DNA of 64,000 nucleotides from contig NZ_FOQY01000005.1 in NCBI RefSeq assembly GCF_900113865.1, forward strand, positions 307,388 through 371,387. Direction: 5' to 3'. The DNA is from Streptosporangium canum. Its GTDB lineage: Bacteria; Actinomycetota; Actinomycetes; Streptosporangiales; Streptosporangiaceae. Shown one piece after another: positions 15,847 to 24,370 of the stretch (positions are counted from its first letter, which is position 1; each line of letters starts with the position of its first letter). Below the pieces are notes generated by a model that worked only from the letters and a program-made list of their open reading frames with translations, did no database searches and was not told the origin of the DNA. Both the position numbers and the translations under genes were made by a program.

Positions 15847-15883
15847 TTTAGAACTGCCTTCAAACTTAGAGCAGCATTCTAAA
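15847..15883. promoter_or_regulatory. Candidate TetR operator between ureAB and the TetR gene
   Basis: An imperfect inverted repeat with arms TTTAGAA-CTGC and GCAG-CATTCTAAA lies in the 66-bp spacer between the divergent ureAB and TetR genes. The two arms differ by a 2-base insertion. Position and symmetry suit autoregulation by the adjacent TetR protein and control of the urease operon. Confidence 0.5.
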
Positions 15884-15900
15884 CCTGTACGGTAGATCCC

Positions 15901-16494
15901 ATGACTGCGAAGCTGGAGCGCCCCGACGTGCGGGCGCACGTGCTGCGTGCGGCGCTGCTGGCGATCGACGAGGTGGGGCCCGAGCGGCTGCGGGTGCGCG
16001 ACATCGCCGAACGGGCGGGCATGAGCAGCGGTCACGTCATGTACTACTTCGGCAAGCGGGACCGGATCCTCGTCTCGACGCTGCTGCTCAGCGAGGACGA
16101 GCTGGCCGAGCGCCGGACGGCCGAGCTCGCGGCCGTCGCCGACCCGCGCGAGGCGGTCGGCCGCCTGGTGGAGCTCTATCTGCCCGGCGGTCCGAGGGAC
16201 GTCCGCTGGCGGTTGTGGGCCCAGGTCATCGCCCGCCCGCCGCAGGACGAGGAGACGCTCCTCAGGATCGCCGGATTCACCGGCACCTGGGTGGGGGAGC
16301 TGGCCGCCATCGTCGTCCGGGGCGTGGGGGAGGGGCTGTTCCGGCCGGTGGACGACGCGGAAGAGTACGCCACGCGGATGTGCCGGATCATGGACAGCCT
16401 CGCGAGCGACGTGCTACTCGGGCTGCCCGGCCGGGGCCCCGGATGGGCCCACGCGCAGGCCATGCGGGCGATCTGGCGGGAGATCCTGCCCTGA
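15901..16494 (+). CDS. TetR family transcriptional regulator
   Basis: A 197-residue TetR-type repressor. The N-terminal helix-turn-helix is typical: AALLAIDEVGPERLRVRDIAERAGMSSGHVMYYFGKRDRILVST (about residues 18-61). The C-terminal ligand domain contains RWRLWAQVIARPPQDEE and IMDSLASDVLLGLPG. It is divergent from ureAB across a 66-bp region with a dyad, so I infer control of the urease-agmatine deiminase operon, possibly by a nitrogen compound. Its last 81 bases overlap the C-terminal end of the MFS gene on the opposite strand. Confidence 0.85.
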   Translation: MTAKLERPDVRAHVLRAALLAIDEVGPERLRVRDIAERAGMSSGHVMYYFGKRDRILVSTLLLSEDELAERRTAELAAVADPREAVGRLVELYLPGGPRDVRWRLWAQVIARPPQDEETLLRIAGFTGTWVGELAAIVVRGVGEGLFRPVDDAEEYATRMCRIMDSLASDVLLGLPGRGPGWAHAQAMRAIWREILP

Positions 16495-17670
16495 CCGCCG
16501 GCCGCCGGTCAGCAGGTAGGCGAGGGCGGCCAGGAGCTGGAGCCCGGCCGCCGCGGACAGCGCGCCGGTCAGCGACCGGGCGGCCAGTGGCCCGGCGATC
16601 GCGGAGCCGACCGCGAAAGAGGTGATCTTCAGGCTCGCCGCGGTGGTGAAGATCTGGCCGCGGAGCCGTTCGGGCGCGTCGCGGTGCCGTACCGCCAGCA
16701 CCGCGGTGAGCTGGGGGCCCTCTCCGGCGCCGGCGACGACCACCGCCGCCACGGCCACCGCGGGGGAGCCCGCCACCGCGGCGAGCGCGGAGCCCGCGGC
16801 GAGCAGCAGCGTGCTGATCAGGATGATCCTGTCGGGTGTGGCGGGCGGCCGTCTGGCCAGGAGCGCGTTCGCGGCCAGCGCGCTCGCGGCCAGCGCGGAC
16901 AGCAGCACGGCGCCGTGCCCCGCCTCCCCGGTCAGCTCGGCGCCCAGCAGGGGTGAGCAGACGACCAGCATGCCCACCCCGGCGAAGGACACCATCGTGG
17001 TGACCGTGGCCCGGCGCAGGCCGGCGACCCGCGCGATCGAGGAGAACCCGGCGGCCACCTCCCGCCACAGGGACCCGCCGCCGTCTCCGGTGGGCCGTGC
17101 GGGCCGTGCGGGCCTGGCGGGGAGCGACCAGGCAGCCGGGAACGCGAGCAGCACCAGCGCGATCGAGACGGCGACCGGGACCGGGGCCCCGGCCGCCGCG
17201 GCCAGCACCCCGGTCAGGGCGGGCCCGGTCAGGCTCGCCAGGTTGTACGTCAGCCCGTCCAGCATGCTGCCCCGCTCTATGCCCGCCTCCCCGACGACCA
17301 GCGGCAGCTGCGCCGTCCAGCCGCCCGCCAGCGCCGGGCCCAGCAGGCCGGCGAGCACGGCCACGCCGACGAGCGGCGCGACGGGCACGTGCCCCAGGGT
17401 GAGCAGGATCAGCAGGAGCCCGCAGGCGTACGCGGCCAGCGCGGCCGCCAGCAGGCGTCCCGGCCGGGAGCTGCGGTCCAGCAGTACGCCGAAGATCGGA
17501 CCCCCCAGGGCCGAGGAGACCGTCAACCCCGCGAGCAGCGACGCTCCGGTGGCCGGCGACCCGGTGAGGGAGAGCCCGAGCAGCAGCAGCGCCGGGCCGG
17601 ACATCTCGTCGCCGGTGCGGGCCGCGACGGCACCCGCCAGATAACCGCCGAATCTGTAACGCCTCTTCAT
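16414..17670 (-). CDS. MFS transporter (probable efflux)
   Basis: A 418-residue major facilitator with about 12 hydrophobic segments, for example GPALLLLGLSLTGSPATGASLLAGLTV, LLILLTLGHVPVAPLVGVAVLAGLL, ALVLLAFPAAW and LLSALAASALAANALL. The FGVLLDRSSRPGRLLAA loop after TM2 corresponds to the MFS motif A. A central cytoplasmic loop contains RPARPARPTGDGG. The C-terminal tail (about 30 residues) is hydrophilic and overlaps the 3' end of the TetR gene. The ATG at 17670 has no upstream Shine-Dalgarno sequence, and a 33-bp dyad covers the start, so the mRNA may be leaderless or nearly so. It is divergent from a CGNR zinc-finger regulator. The substrate is unknown. Confidence 0.83.
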   Translation of the reverse strand: MKRRYRFGGYLAGAVAARTGDEMSGPALLLLGLSLTGSPATGASLLAGLTVSSALGGPIFGVLLDRSSRPGRLLAAALAAYACGLLLILLTLGHVPVAPLVGVAVLAGLLGPALAGGWTAQLPLVVGEAGIERGSMLDGLTYNLASLTGPALTGVLAAAAGAPVPVAVSIALVLLAFPAAWSLPARPARPARPTGDGGGSLWREVAAGFSSIARVAGLRRATVTTMVSFAGVGMLVVCSPLLGAELTGEAGHGAVLLSALAASALAANALLARRPPATPDRIILISTLLLAAGSALAAVAGSPAVAVAAVVVAGAGEGPQLTAVLAVRHRDAPERLRGQIFTTAASLKITSFAVGSAIAGPLAARSLTGALSAAAGLQLLAALAYLLTGGRRSGQDLPPDRPHGLRVGPSGAPAGQPE

Positions 17671-17686
17671 CGAGGAGACGTTACAG
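17654..17686. promoter_or_regulatory. Perfect dyad CTGTAACG-N17-CGTTACAG: candidate CGNR operator
   Basis: Two perfect 8-bp arms (17654-17661 and 17679-17686) flank a 17-base centre that includes the MFS start codon and the ribosome-binding site (GAGGAGA) of the CGNR gene. Placed between a transporter and a divergent regulator only 17 bases apart, it is an obvious candidate site for autoregulation and transporter control. Confidence 0.6.
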
Positions 17687-17687
17687 T

Positions 17688-18275
17688 ATGCGTGTGCAGC
17701 ACTCCACGAGAGCCATGGCCGACCGCGCGGCCGACCTGACCGCCGTCCTGCTGGCCGATCCGGCCGTCGAGAGCGTGAGCGAGGTGCTCCACGCGTACGG
17801 CGAGCGGGGACCGGGCCCGTCCGGCGATCTCGGACTCACCCCGGATGACGTCGCGGCCATGCGGGTCGCGGCGGGCCGGCTGCACGAGGTGTTCGCGGCG
17901 GCGGACGTCGGCGAGGCGGCCACGCTGCTCAACCGGCTGCTCGCGGAGGTGGCCCGGCCGCCCCGGCTGACCACCCACGACGGCCGGAGCACCTGGCACC
18001 TGCACGTGGACGGCCATGACGACGCGCCCTGGGCGGAGTGGTTCCTGGCCTCCTCGGCCATGGCGCTGGCCGTGCTGCTCGCCGATCACCAGCGGGTCCC
18101 CGGGGGCATCTGCGCCGCCGCCGGCTGCGCCCACCCGTTCGTCGACTCCTCCGGCGGCAGCCCGCAGCGTTTCTGCTCCCCCCGGTGCGCGACCCGGGCA
18201 CGCGTGGCCGGGCACCGGGCGCGGCGCACAGGCGCCGCACCCGGTCCCCGGCCCGCCGGAGATCAGCCGGCGTGA
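17688..18275 (+). CDS. CGNR zinc-finger domain regulator
   Basis: A 195-residue protein of the ABATE/CGNR zinc-finger family. The N-terminal part (about 1-130) is the stress/ligand-binding-like ABATE region. The C-terminal motif has the metal-binding cysteines of the family: GICAAAGCAHPFVDSS then QRFCSPRCATRARVAGHR, i.e. C-x4-C ... C-x3-C followed by a basic recognition region. The family is thought to act as transcription regulators. It is divergently paired with an MFS exporter and separated by only 17 bases within a dyad, so I infer it controls that exporter. GAGGAGA is 9 bases upstream of ATG 17688. Its 3' end overlaps the RND gene on the other strand by 13 bases. Confidence 0.82.
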   Translation: MRVQHSTRAMADRAADLTAVLLADPAVESVSEVLHAYGERGPGPSGDLGLTPDDVAAMRVAAGRLHEVFAAADVGEAATLLNRLLAEVARPPRLTTHDGRSTWHLHVDGHDDAPWAEWFLASSAMALAVLLADHQRVPGGICAAAGCAHPFVDSSGGSPQRFCSPRCATRARVAGHRARRTGAAPGPRPAGDQPA

Positions 18276-21200
18276 GCCGGCTCCCGCTCGGGAAGCGGGG
18301 CGGGAGCCGGGCGTCGGGAGCCCCGGAACCGGTCCTTGACGTCCTCGACGATCGTGTAGAGGGTCGGCAGCAGGATCAGGGTCAGCAGCGTGGAGCTGGT
18401 CAGGCCCCCGATGACGACCACGGCCAGGGGCTTGGACAGGAAACCGCCCTCCCCGGTCAGGCCGGTGGCCATCGGCGTCAGTGCGCAGATGGTCGCCAGG
18501 GCGGTCATGACGACCGGGCGGACCCGGTGCCTGCCGCCCTCGATGACCGCCTCACGGGCGCTCATGCCGCCGTCGCGATACTGGCGGACCAGGTCGAGCA
18601 GCACGATCGCGTTGGTGACCACGATGCCGACCAGCATCAGCATGCCGATCAGGCTGGGCAGGCCGAGCGGGGTGCCGGTGACCACCAGCAGGCCGAGGGC
18701 GCCGGTCGCCGCGAACGGGATCGAGACCAGCAGCATGAGCGGGTGCGCCAGGCTCCGGAACGTGGCCACCATGATCAGGTAGACGATCAGGATCGCCGCG
18801 GCGAGGGCCACGAACAGGCTGTTGAACGAGCTGGCCTGCTGCTCGCTGACCCCGCCGATCTCGGCGGAGGCGCCGGCGGGCAGCTTCAGCTCTCCCAGCC
18901 GCCTGGTGAGCGCGGAACTCGCCGCGCCGAGGTCCTTGCCGGAGAACTTCGCGCTCACCGTGGTCGCGCGCTCCCCGTCGATCCGTGTCAGCCGGGTGGG
19001 CGCCGTCACGGTCTCGACCGTGGCCACGTCGTCGAGCCTGACGGTACGGCCGAGCGGTGTGGGGATCCTCAGGTTCCGCAGCGCGGTCAGGTCGTCCGCC
19101 GGGACGCCGACCCGGAGGGACATCTCACGCTCGGCGCCGTCCAGGGTGACCCTGGAGACCCGCTGTCCCTGGGTCACCCGGGCCACCGCCTGCGTGATCT
19201 GGCCCTCGGTGAGCCCGCGTGCGACGGCCGCCTCGCCGTCGACCCGCACCGCGATCTGCCGGGCCGTGCCCGCCAGGCCTGACCTGACCTCCGAGGTGCC
19301 GGGCGTCTGCCGCATGGCCCCGCCGACCAGCTCCGCCGCGCGTGCCAGCGAGGCGTCGTCGCCCGCCGACACGGTGACCGCGAGGTCGTTGGAGGTCAGG
19401 CCGCCCTGGTCGCCCTGGACGGTCACCTTGCCGACCTTCGAGTCGGACGCGGCCAGCTCGGTGACCCGGGTCCGGACGGCCTCCCGGAGGGCCGCCACGT
19501 CCGCGTCCTTCTCGGCGGTGACGGAGAACGTCGCCACGTTGCGCGCCCCGCCCTCCTCGCTGTTGTCCGGCCCGATGGTGACTTGGTAGGACTTCAGGCC
19601 CGGAACGTCCTTGATCGTCCTCTCCACCGAGCGGGCCGCCTGGTCCGCCGCCGCCAGGCTTGTGCCGGCGGCCGGCTCCTGCCGCACCTGGAAGGTGTCC
19701 TGCCCGGAGCTGCCCAGGAAGTCGGTCGTGAGCCGGCCCGCCATGCCCCCGGTGGCCACGAGGATCCCGAGGGCGGCCAGGAGCGTCACCCCGCGCCGCC
19801 GCACCGCGAACCCGATGACCGGGACGTAGACGCGCTGGAGCACGCCGCTGTGCTCCCTGGCCTCCACGACCTCGCGGGCCACCCCGGCCTTGGGCGTCTT
19901 GAGGAACCAGTAGGCGAGCACGGGGATGACCGTCAGCGACACCAGCAGCGAGGCCAGCAGGGCGATGGTGACGGTCAGCGCGAACGCCGAGAACAGGCTT
20001 CCGGTGATCCCGCCCGTGAACGCGATGGGCAGGAAGACGGCGACCGTGGTCAGCGTGGAGGCGGTGACCGCCCCGGCGACCTCGCGGGTGCCCGCCCGGA
20101 CCGCGTGGAGCTTGGCCTCGCCGTGGTCCAGATGACGTTTGATGTTCTCGATGACCACGATGGAGTCGTCCACGACCCGGCCGATGGCGATGGTCAGCGC
20201 GCCGAGCGTCAGCATGTTGAGCGTGAAGCCGTTGACCCACAGGCCGATGAGCGCGACCACCAGCGAGAGAGGGATCGAGATCACCGTCACGACGGTGGAT
20301 CGGAAGGAGAAGAGGAAGACCAGGATGATCAGGGCGGCGAAGCCCAGTCCCAGCAGGCCCTCGGTGGTCAGGTCGCCGATGGACTTCTCGATGAACTCCG
20401 ACTGGTCGAACGCGACGGTCAGGGTGGCCGCGCCGCCCAGGGACCGGGTGAGCTCCGGCAGCCTCCGCTTCACCTCCTGGGCGATCGCCACCGTGTTGCC
20501 CGTCGGCTTGGCCATGACCGAGACGCTCAGGCTGGGCCTGCCGTCGGTGCGGGTCAGCGTCTCCGGACGCTCCTCGACGAGGCGCACGTCGGCGACGTCT
20601 TCCAGCGTGACCTTCGGCGCCAGGTGGATGCCGCGCACGTCCGCGAGGGAGTCGAAGCTCTCGCCGACCTGCAGGGCGAGCGACTCGCCGCCGGCGGTGA
20701 TGCTGCCGGCGGGCACGACCGACCCGCTGGAGCCCAGCGTGGCGGCGACCGCGTCGGCGGTGAGGCCCCGCTTGCGGAGCCTGTCCTGGTCGAGGCGGAT
20801 CTCCACGGTCTCGGCCCGCTCGCCGCTGACCAGCACCCGGCTCACGCCGTCGATGCCGCCCAGCTCGCCGGGGACGCGTTCCTTCAGCAGCCGGGCCAGC
20901 CGGCGCTCGTCGTCGCCGGTGGCCGCCAGGTTCAGGACCGGGAACTCGGTCGACATCCCCGCTGCGACCCGCGGGGTCACCTGGGACGGGAGCTCCGGCT
21001 GGATCCGGCCGATCCGCTGCTGCAGATCCTGGATCGCCCCGTCGAGATCGGTGCCGTGGGCGTATTCGACGGAGACTCCCGCCAGGCCGTCGCGGGAGAA
21101 CGAGGTGATCCTCTGCTGGCCGACGCCTCCCTCGACGGCCTCCTCGATCTTCTCGGTGACGTTGCGCTCGACGATCTGCGGCGCGGCCCCGGGATAGATC

Positions 21201-21349
21201 GCGGTCACGCTCACCGTGGGCACGGAGAACGACGGGAGCAGCTCCTGTTTCAGCGACATGGCGGCGATCGCTCCGAATATCAGCACCGCGATCGCCAGGA
21301 GTGCCACCAGAGCCCTGTTGGCGAGGCTTATCCGGGTAAGAGCGTTCAA
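18263..21349 (-). CDS. RND (HAE1/AcrB-like) efflux permease
   Basis: A 1028-residue RND-type efflux pump, normal length for the family. TTG 21349 gives the expected N terminus (MNALTRISLANRALVALLAIAVLIFGAIAAMSLKQELLP), and AAGGGGGA lies 7-8 bases upstream. Two large periplasmic-type loops follow TM1 and TM7. The proton-relay motif in TM4 is GRVVDDSIVVIENIKRHLDHGE, and the C-terminal half repeats the pattern (GIVVTNAIVLLDLVRQYRDGG). No membrane-fusion or outer-membrane partner is present, as usual for Gram-positive RND pumps. It lies opposite a histidine kinase/response regulator pair across 172 bp and is likely controlled by it (inference). A longer upstream frame is non-coding. Confidence 0.88.
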   Translation of the reverse strand: MNALTRISLANRALVALLAIAVLIFGAIAAMSLKQELLPSFSVPTVSVTAIYPGAAPQIVERNVTEKIEEAVEGGVGQQRITSFSRDGLAGVSVEYAHGTDLDGAIQDLQQRIGRIQPELPSQVTPRVAAGMSTEFPVLNLAATGDDERRLARLLKERVPGELGGIDGVSRVLVSGERAETVEIRLDQDRLRKRGLTADAVAATLGSSGSVVPAGSITAGGESLALQVGESFDSLADVRGIHLAPKVTLEDVADVRLVEERPETLTRTDGRPSLSVSVMAKPTGNTVAIAQEVKRRLPELTRSLGGAATLTVAFDQSEFIEKSIGDLTTEGLLGLGFAALIILVFLFSFRSTVVTVISIPLSLVVALIGLWVNGFTLNMLTLGALTIAIGRVVDDSIVVIENIKRHLDHGEAKLHAVRAGTREVAGAVTASTLTTVAVFLPIAFTGGITGSLFSAFALTVTIALLASLLVSLTVIPVLAYWFLKTPKAGVAREVVEAREHSGVLQRVYVPVIGFAVRRRGVTLLAALGILVATGGMAGRLTTDFLGSSGQDTFQVRQEPAAGTSLAAADQAARSVERTIKDVPGLKSYQVTIGPDNSEEGGARNVATFSVTAEKDADVAALREAVRTRVTELAASDSKVGKVTVQGDQGGLTSNDLAVTVSAGDDASLARAAELVGGAMRQTPGTSEVRSGLAGTARQIAVRVDGEAAVARGLTEGQITQAVARVTQGQRVSRVTLDGAEREMSLRVGVPADDLTALRNLRIPTPLGRTVRLDDVATVETVTAPTRLTRIDGERATTVSAKFSGKDLGAASSALTRRLGELKLPAGASAEIGGVSEQQASSFNSLFVALAAAILIVYLIMVATFRSLAHPLMLLVSIPFAATGALGLLVVTGTPLGLPSLIGMLMLVGIVVTNAIVLLDLVRQYRDGGMSAREAVIEGGRHRVRPVVMTALATICALTPMATGLTGEGGFLSKPLAVVVIGGLTSSTLLTLILLPTLYTIVEDVKDRFRGSRRPAPAPLPEREPAHAG

Positions 21350-21521
21350 CAGGGGTCCCCCTTGGAAATGGTCGTCCCATCCAGAGTTCTGGTTTCGGGA
21401 CGGCCCGCGGTAGCGGCCAAGGTTGCGAGCCGAATCAACGAAAGTTGCACGGCCGTACTCTTTGGTTGTCTGTGCCCGCCGTGCGGTGGCACAGGCACAG
21501 GCCACTGGATAGCGTGACCGG

Positions 21522-22829
21522 GTGAGTTGGAAGCCATCCCGTGTGGTCGTGGGCGATGTGACCCTGGCGATCGCCGTCGGCGCGCTGGGCGCGTCGTTGA
21601 CGGTCACCAACGCGGTCACCCAGCAGTCGCCGCTGTCGTGGAGCGTGTGGGCCGCGGCCGGGGCGCACCTCATCGGCGGGCTGGCCCTGATCGCCAGGAG
21701 GCGGGCGCCGCTCGCCGTGGTGATGCTGTGCGCAGTGCTGTGCGCCTTCGCCGCTCCACTGGCGGGGCCGTTCGCCACCTATGCGATCGCGGTCCACGGC
21801 AGGGGCCGTCCCCGTGACTGGAGCGCCGTCATCGTTCTGTCGATGACGCTGGGCCGGCCCTGGAGCGACTCCGGGCCGGTGCTCGAGATCCTGTTGAACA
21901 CCGCGACCAACTCCCTCCTGGGGATCGCCCCCGCGCTGCTCGGCATGTGGCGGGCCTCCCGGCGGCGGCTGTTCCAGGCGCTGGCCGACCGGGCCGACCG
22001 GGCCGAGCGCGAGCAGGAGCTGATGGCCGAGAAGGCCAGGTCGGAGGAGCGGGCCCGGCTCGCCGGTGAGATGCACGACGTCGTCACCCACCGGGTCAGC
22101 CTCATGGTCCTGCGCGCCGGCGCGCTGCGGACCATCGCCCGCGACGAGGTGGTCCGCGAGGCGGCCGAGGAGTTGCGCCAGGTCGGCTGCCAGGCCCTGG
22201 AGGAGCTGCGCGACCTGGTCGGCGTGCTCCGTTCGGAGGAGACCTTCGGCTCCGCGCGTACCGCCGAGCCCGTCATGCTCGACCTGACGGGCCTGGTCGC
22301 GGAGTCCAGGGCGGCGGGCATCGAGGTCGGCCTCGTCACCGAGGGCGAGCCGCTCCCCACGCCGCCCGTCGTGGACCGCACCGCCTACCGGGTCGTCCAG
22401 GAGGCGCTGACCAACGTGCACAAGCACGCGCCCGGGGCGCGGGTGACCGTCCGGGTCGGCTACGCGGGCGATCTGCTCCGCGTCTCGGTGTGCAACACCG
22501 AGGCGGAGGGGGGCACCACGGTCATGCTCGGGGAGGGCGGCACCGGCCTGAGCGGCCTGCGCCAGCGCGTCGAGCTCGTCCACGGTTCGCTGTGGGCGGG
22601 GCCGTCCGAGGAGGGGGGCTTCGAGGTGCGGGCCGCGCTGCCGGTCGCCCCAGGCGCGGGCTCGGCGGGCCGTACGGCCGGCCACGGGCCCGAGGGGGAA
22701 TGGGCGGGCCGTACGGCCGGGCACGGTGCCGAGGGCGGATCGACGCCGAGGACGGCCGGGCACGGGCCCGGCGCCGCCGTGCCGTACCCCGCGGCGGAGT
22801 CCGCCGGCGTGATCCGGGTGTCCCCGTGA
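21522..22829 (+). CDS. Sensor histidine kinase (HisKA_3 type) with C-terminal 13-residue repeats
   Basis: A 435-residue NarL-type sensor kinase. Four or five membrane segments occupy about residues 12-145 with almost no extracellular domain, suggesting a membrane-located signal. The dimerisation/phosphoacceptor motif is RARLAGEMHDVVTHRVSLM (His of MHD). The ATPase includes VVQEALTNVHKHAPGARVTV (N box) and GGTGLSGLRQRVELVHG (G box). After the kinase core, residues 383-421 are three in-frame 13-residue repeats (GRTAGHGPEGEWA-like), which the family lacks. The GTG start is at 21522; the stop overlaps the response regulator GTG. It is divergent from the RND pump gene. Confidence 0.87.
   Translation: MSWKPSRVVVGDVTLAIAVGALGASLTVTNAVTQQSPLSWSVWAAAGAHLIGGLALIARRRAPLAVVMLCAVLCAFAAPLAGPFATYAIAVHGRGRPRDWSAVIVLSMTLGRPWSDSGPVLEILLNTATNSLLGIAPALLGMWRASRRRLFQALADRADRAEREQELMAEKARSEERARLAGEMHDVVTHRVSLMVLRAGALRTIARDEVVREAAEELRQVGCQALEELRDLVGVLRSEETFGSARTAEPVMLDLTGLVAESRAAGIEVGLVTEGEPLPTPPVVDRTAYRVVQEALTNVHKHAPGARVTVRVGYAGDLLRVSVCNTEAEGGTTVMLGEGGTGLSGLRQRVELVHGSLWAGPSEEGGFEVRAALPVAPGAGSAGRTAGHGPEGEWAGRTAGHGAEGGSTPRTAGHGPGAAVPYPAAESAGVIRVSP
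22668..22784 (+). repeat. Three 39-bp in-frame repeats in the 3' part of the histidine kinase gene
   Basis: Units at 22668, 22707 and 22746 each encode a 13-residue segment containing RTAGHG. The first two are close copies and the third has diverged. They extend the kinase C terminus with a Gly-rich tail. Confidence 0.75.
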
Positions 22830-23491
22830 TCCGGGTGCTGATCGTCGACGACGAGCGCATGGTCTGCGCCCAGCTACGGACCATCCTGTCGGTGGCCGAG
22901 GACCTGGTGGTGGTCGCCGAGGCCTACGACGGGGCCGAGGCCGTGGAGGCCGTCGTGCGGCACCGGCCGCACGTGGTCCTGATGGACCTGCACATGCCCG
23001 GGGTCGACGGACTGGCCGCGATCGAGCACATCGCCCGTTTCCCCGCGCCGCCGAAGGTGGTGGTGCTGACCACCTTCGACCGTGACGGCTACGTGTTGCG
23101 GGCCATGAGCCTGGGTGCCGCCGGGTTCCTGCTCAAGGACACCCCGCCGGAGGACCTGATCGGGCTGGTGCGGGTGGCCGCCGACGGGCACACCGTGCTG
23201 TCCCCGGCGGCCACCCGGCGGCTGCTCACCGCCTCCGCCGGGCACGGCGCGGCCAGGGAACGGGCCCTGGCCCGGATCGCGGATCTCACCGACCGGGAGG
23301 TGGAGGTGCTCACCTGCCTCGGCGAGGGCCTGTCCAACGCCAAGATCGCCCGCAGGCTCTACCTGTCCGAGGCCACGATCAAGAGTTACGTCTCGCGCAT
23401 GCTGGTCAAGCTGGGCCTGTCCAACCGCACCCAGGCGGGGCTCCTCGCCTCCGAGGCCGGGCTCACCGGGGTGGCGAGACGGCCGGGGTAG
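22826..23491 (+). CDS. NarL/FixJ-type response regulator
   Basis: A 221-residue response regulator. The receiver domain has VIRVLIVDDERMV at the start, the phospho-acceptor Asp in VVLMDLHMPGVDG, VVVLTTFDRDGYVLRAM and the Lys of FLLKDTPPEDL. The C-terminal LuxR helix-turn-helix is LTDREVEVLTCLGEGLSNAKIARRLYLSEATIKSYVSRMLVKLGL. Its GTG start overlaps the kinase stop (GTGA), so the two are co-translated. It probably controls the divergent RND pump and/or its own operon. Confidence 0.9.
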   Translation: MIRVLIVDDERMVCAQLRTILSVAEDLVVVAEAYDGAEAVEAVVRHRPHVVLMDLHMPGVDGLAAIEHIARFPAPPKVVVLTTFDRDGYVLRAMSLGAAGFLLKDTPPEDLIGLVRVAADGHTVLSPAATRRLLTASAGHGAARERALARIADLTDREVEVLTCLGEGLSNAKIARRLYLSEATIKSYVSRMLVKLGLSNRTQAGLLASEAGLTGVARRPG

Positions 23492-23598
23492 GGCGGCGGG
23501 GGTGAGGTGGTCAGGGCATCCCCGGTTTCGCGGCCGGCACGGGCGGCGTCCCGCGCCTGTCGCCGCCGCGCTCACCGAACCTCACCGTGGAGCACGCC

Positions 23599-23699
23599 GT
23601 GTTGTGAAGCGCCCCGGGCTGTGAACTACCCCGGGCTGTGGAGCGCGCTGGGCTGTGGACTACCCAGGGCTTGGACTACCCCGGGCTGTGGACTACGCC
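23599..23699 (-). repeat. Six tandem copies of a 17-bp unit containing the stop codon of the XRE-oxidase gene
   Basis: Units begin near 23599, 23616, 23633, 23650, 23667 (16 bp) and 23683, with consensus GGGCTGTGGACTACCCC. The last unit includes the TAG stop (23693-23695) of the minus-strand gene, so the array grows from the gene's 3' end. The rest of 23492-23598 shows no other feature. Confidence 0.8.
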
Positions 23700-24370
23700 G
23701 GGTCGTGCCGGATACGGCGGCCGGTGATCTCGACGGGGGTGATGCGGATGTAGAGCCTGCGCTCGCCGCCCGCCCACGGTTCGACGTCCACGCCCGTCAC
23801 GGCCGCCCGCTCCTCCTCGGAGGAGACGTGATGGGCGGGGCCCCGGACGAGCACGCTCCAGCCCTGCCTGTTGGGGTCGTCGATGCGGTCGATCTCGAAG
23901 GCGACCTTGAACTCGACCCCCTCGACGCCGGTGCGCAGATCCTCGTCCAGCGGGCCTCCGAACGCGGTGCGCAGCAGCAGGGCCCCGTCGTGGACCACGT
24001 AGTTGACCGGCAGGATCATTGGCCCGCTGGAGGCGTCGAAGGCCACCCGCCCCACGCCGCCCGGGGAGATCAACCGCATGCACTCGTCGGGGTCCAGCTT
24101 CTCCAAGTGGGGCCGCGCGCCCGCGGGGCCGCGCCCCGGCGGCAGGTCCACGCCGCCGCCGAGCAGCTCGTCGCTGCTGGTGCCCAGGGCCGCGGCGAGC
24201 TGGTTGACGGTGCTCGTGCCGGGGGAGGCGGCGTTCTCCTCCAGGTAGCCGAGATAGCCGGGATCGATCCTGGCCCGCTCGGCCAGCTGCTCACGGGTCA
24301 TACCGAGGGACTTGCGGCGGTGCGCGATCCGGCGGCCCAGATCCCCCGGGGCCGAGATGTGTTCGGTCAT
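23693..24370 (-). CDS. XRE helix-turn-helix fused to a pyridoxamine-5'-phosphate-oxidase-like domain
   Basis: A 225-residue two-domain protein. Residues 10-65 are a Cro/C1-type helix-turn-helix (LGRRIAHRRKSLGMTREQLAERARIDPGYLGYLEENAASPG). Residues 85-225 are a split-barrel flavin/F420-type oxidase fold (CMRLISPGGVGRVAFDASSGPMILPVNYVVHDGALLLRT, then EDLRTGVEGVEFKVAFEIDRID and GWSVLVRGPAHHV). The ATG at 24370 has AAGGGAA 5 bases upstream. Proteins of this build occur in actinomycetes and are usually annotated as flavin-nucleotide-binding; whether this one binds DNA in response to flavin, F420 or redox state is inference. Its stop codon is inside a 17-bp repeat array. Confidence 0.8.
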   Translation of the reverse strand: MTEHISAPGDLGRRIAHRRKSLGMTREQLAERARIDPGYLGYLEENAASPGTSTVNQLAAALGTSSDELLGGGVDLPPGRGPAGARPHLEKLDPDECMRLISPGGVGRVAFDASSGPMILPVNYVVHDGALLLRTAFGGPLDEDLRTGVEGVEFKVAFEIDRIDDPNRQGWSVLVRGPAHHVSSEEERAAVTGVDVEPWAGGERRLYIRITPVEITGRRIRHDPA

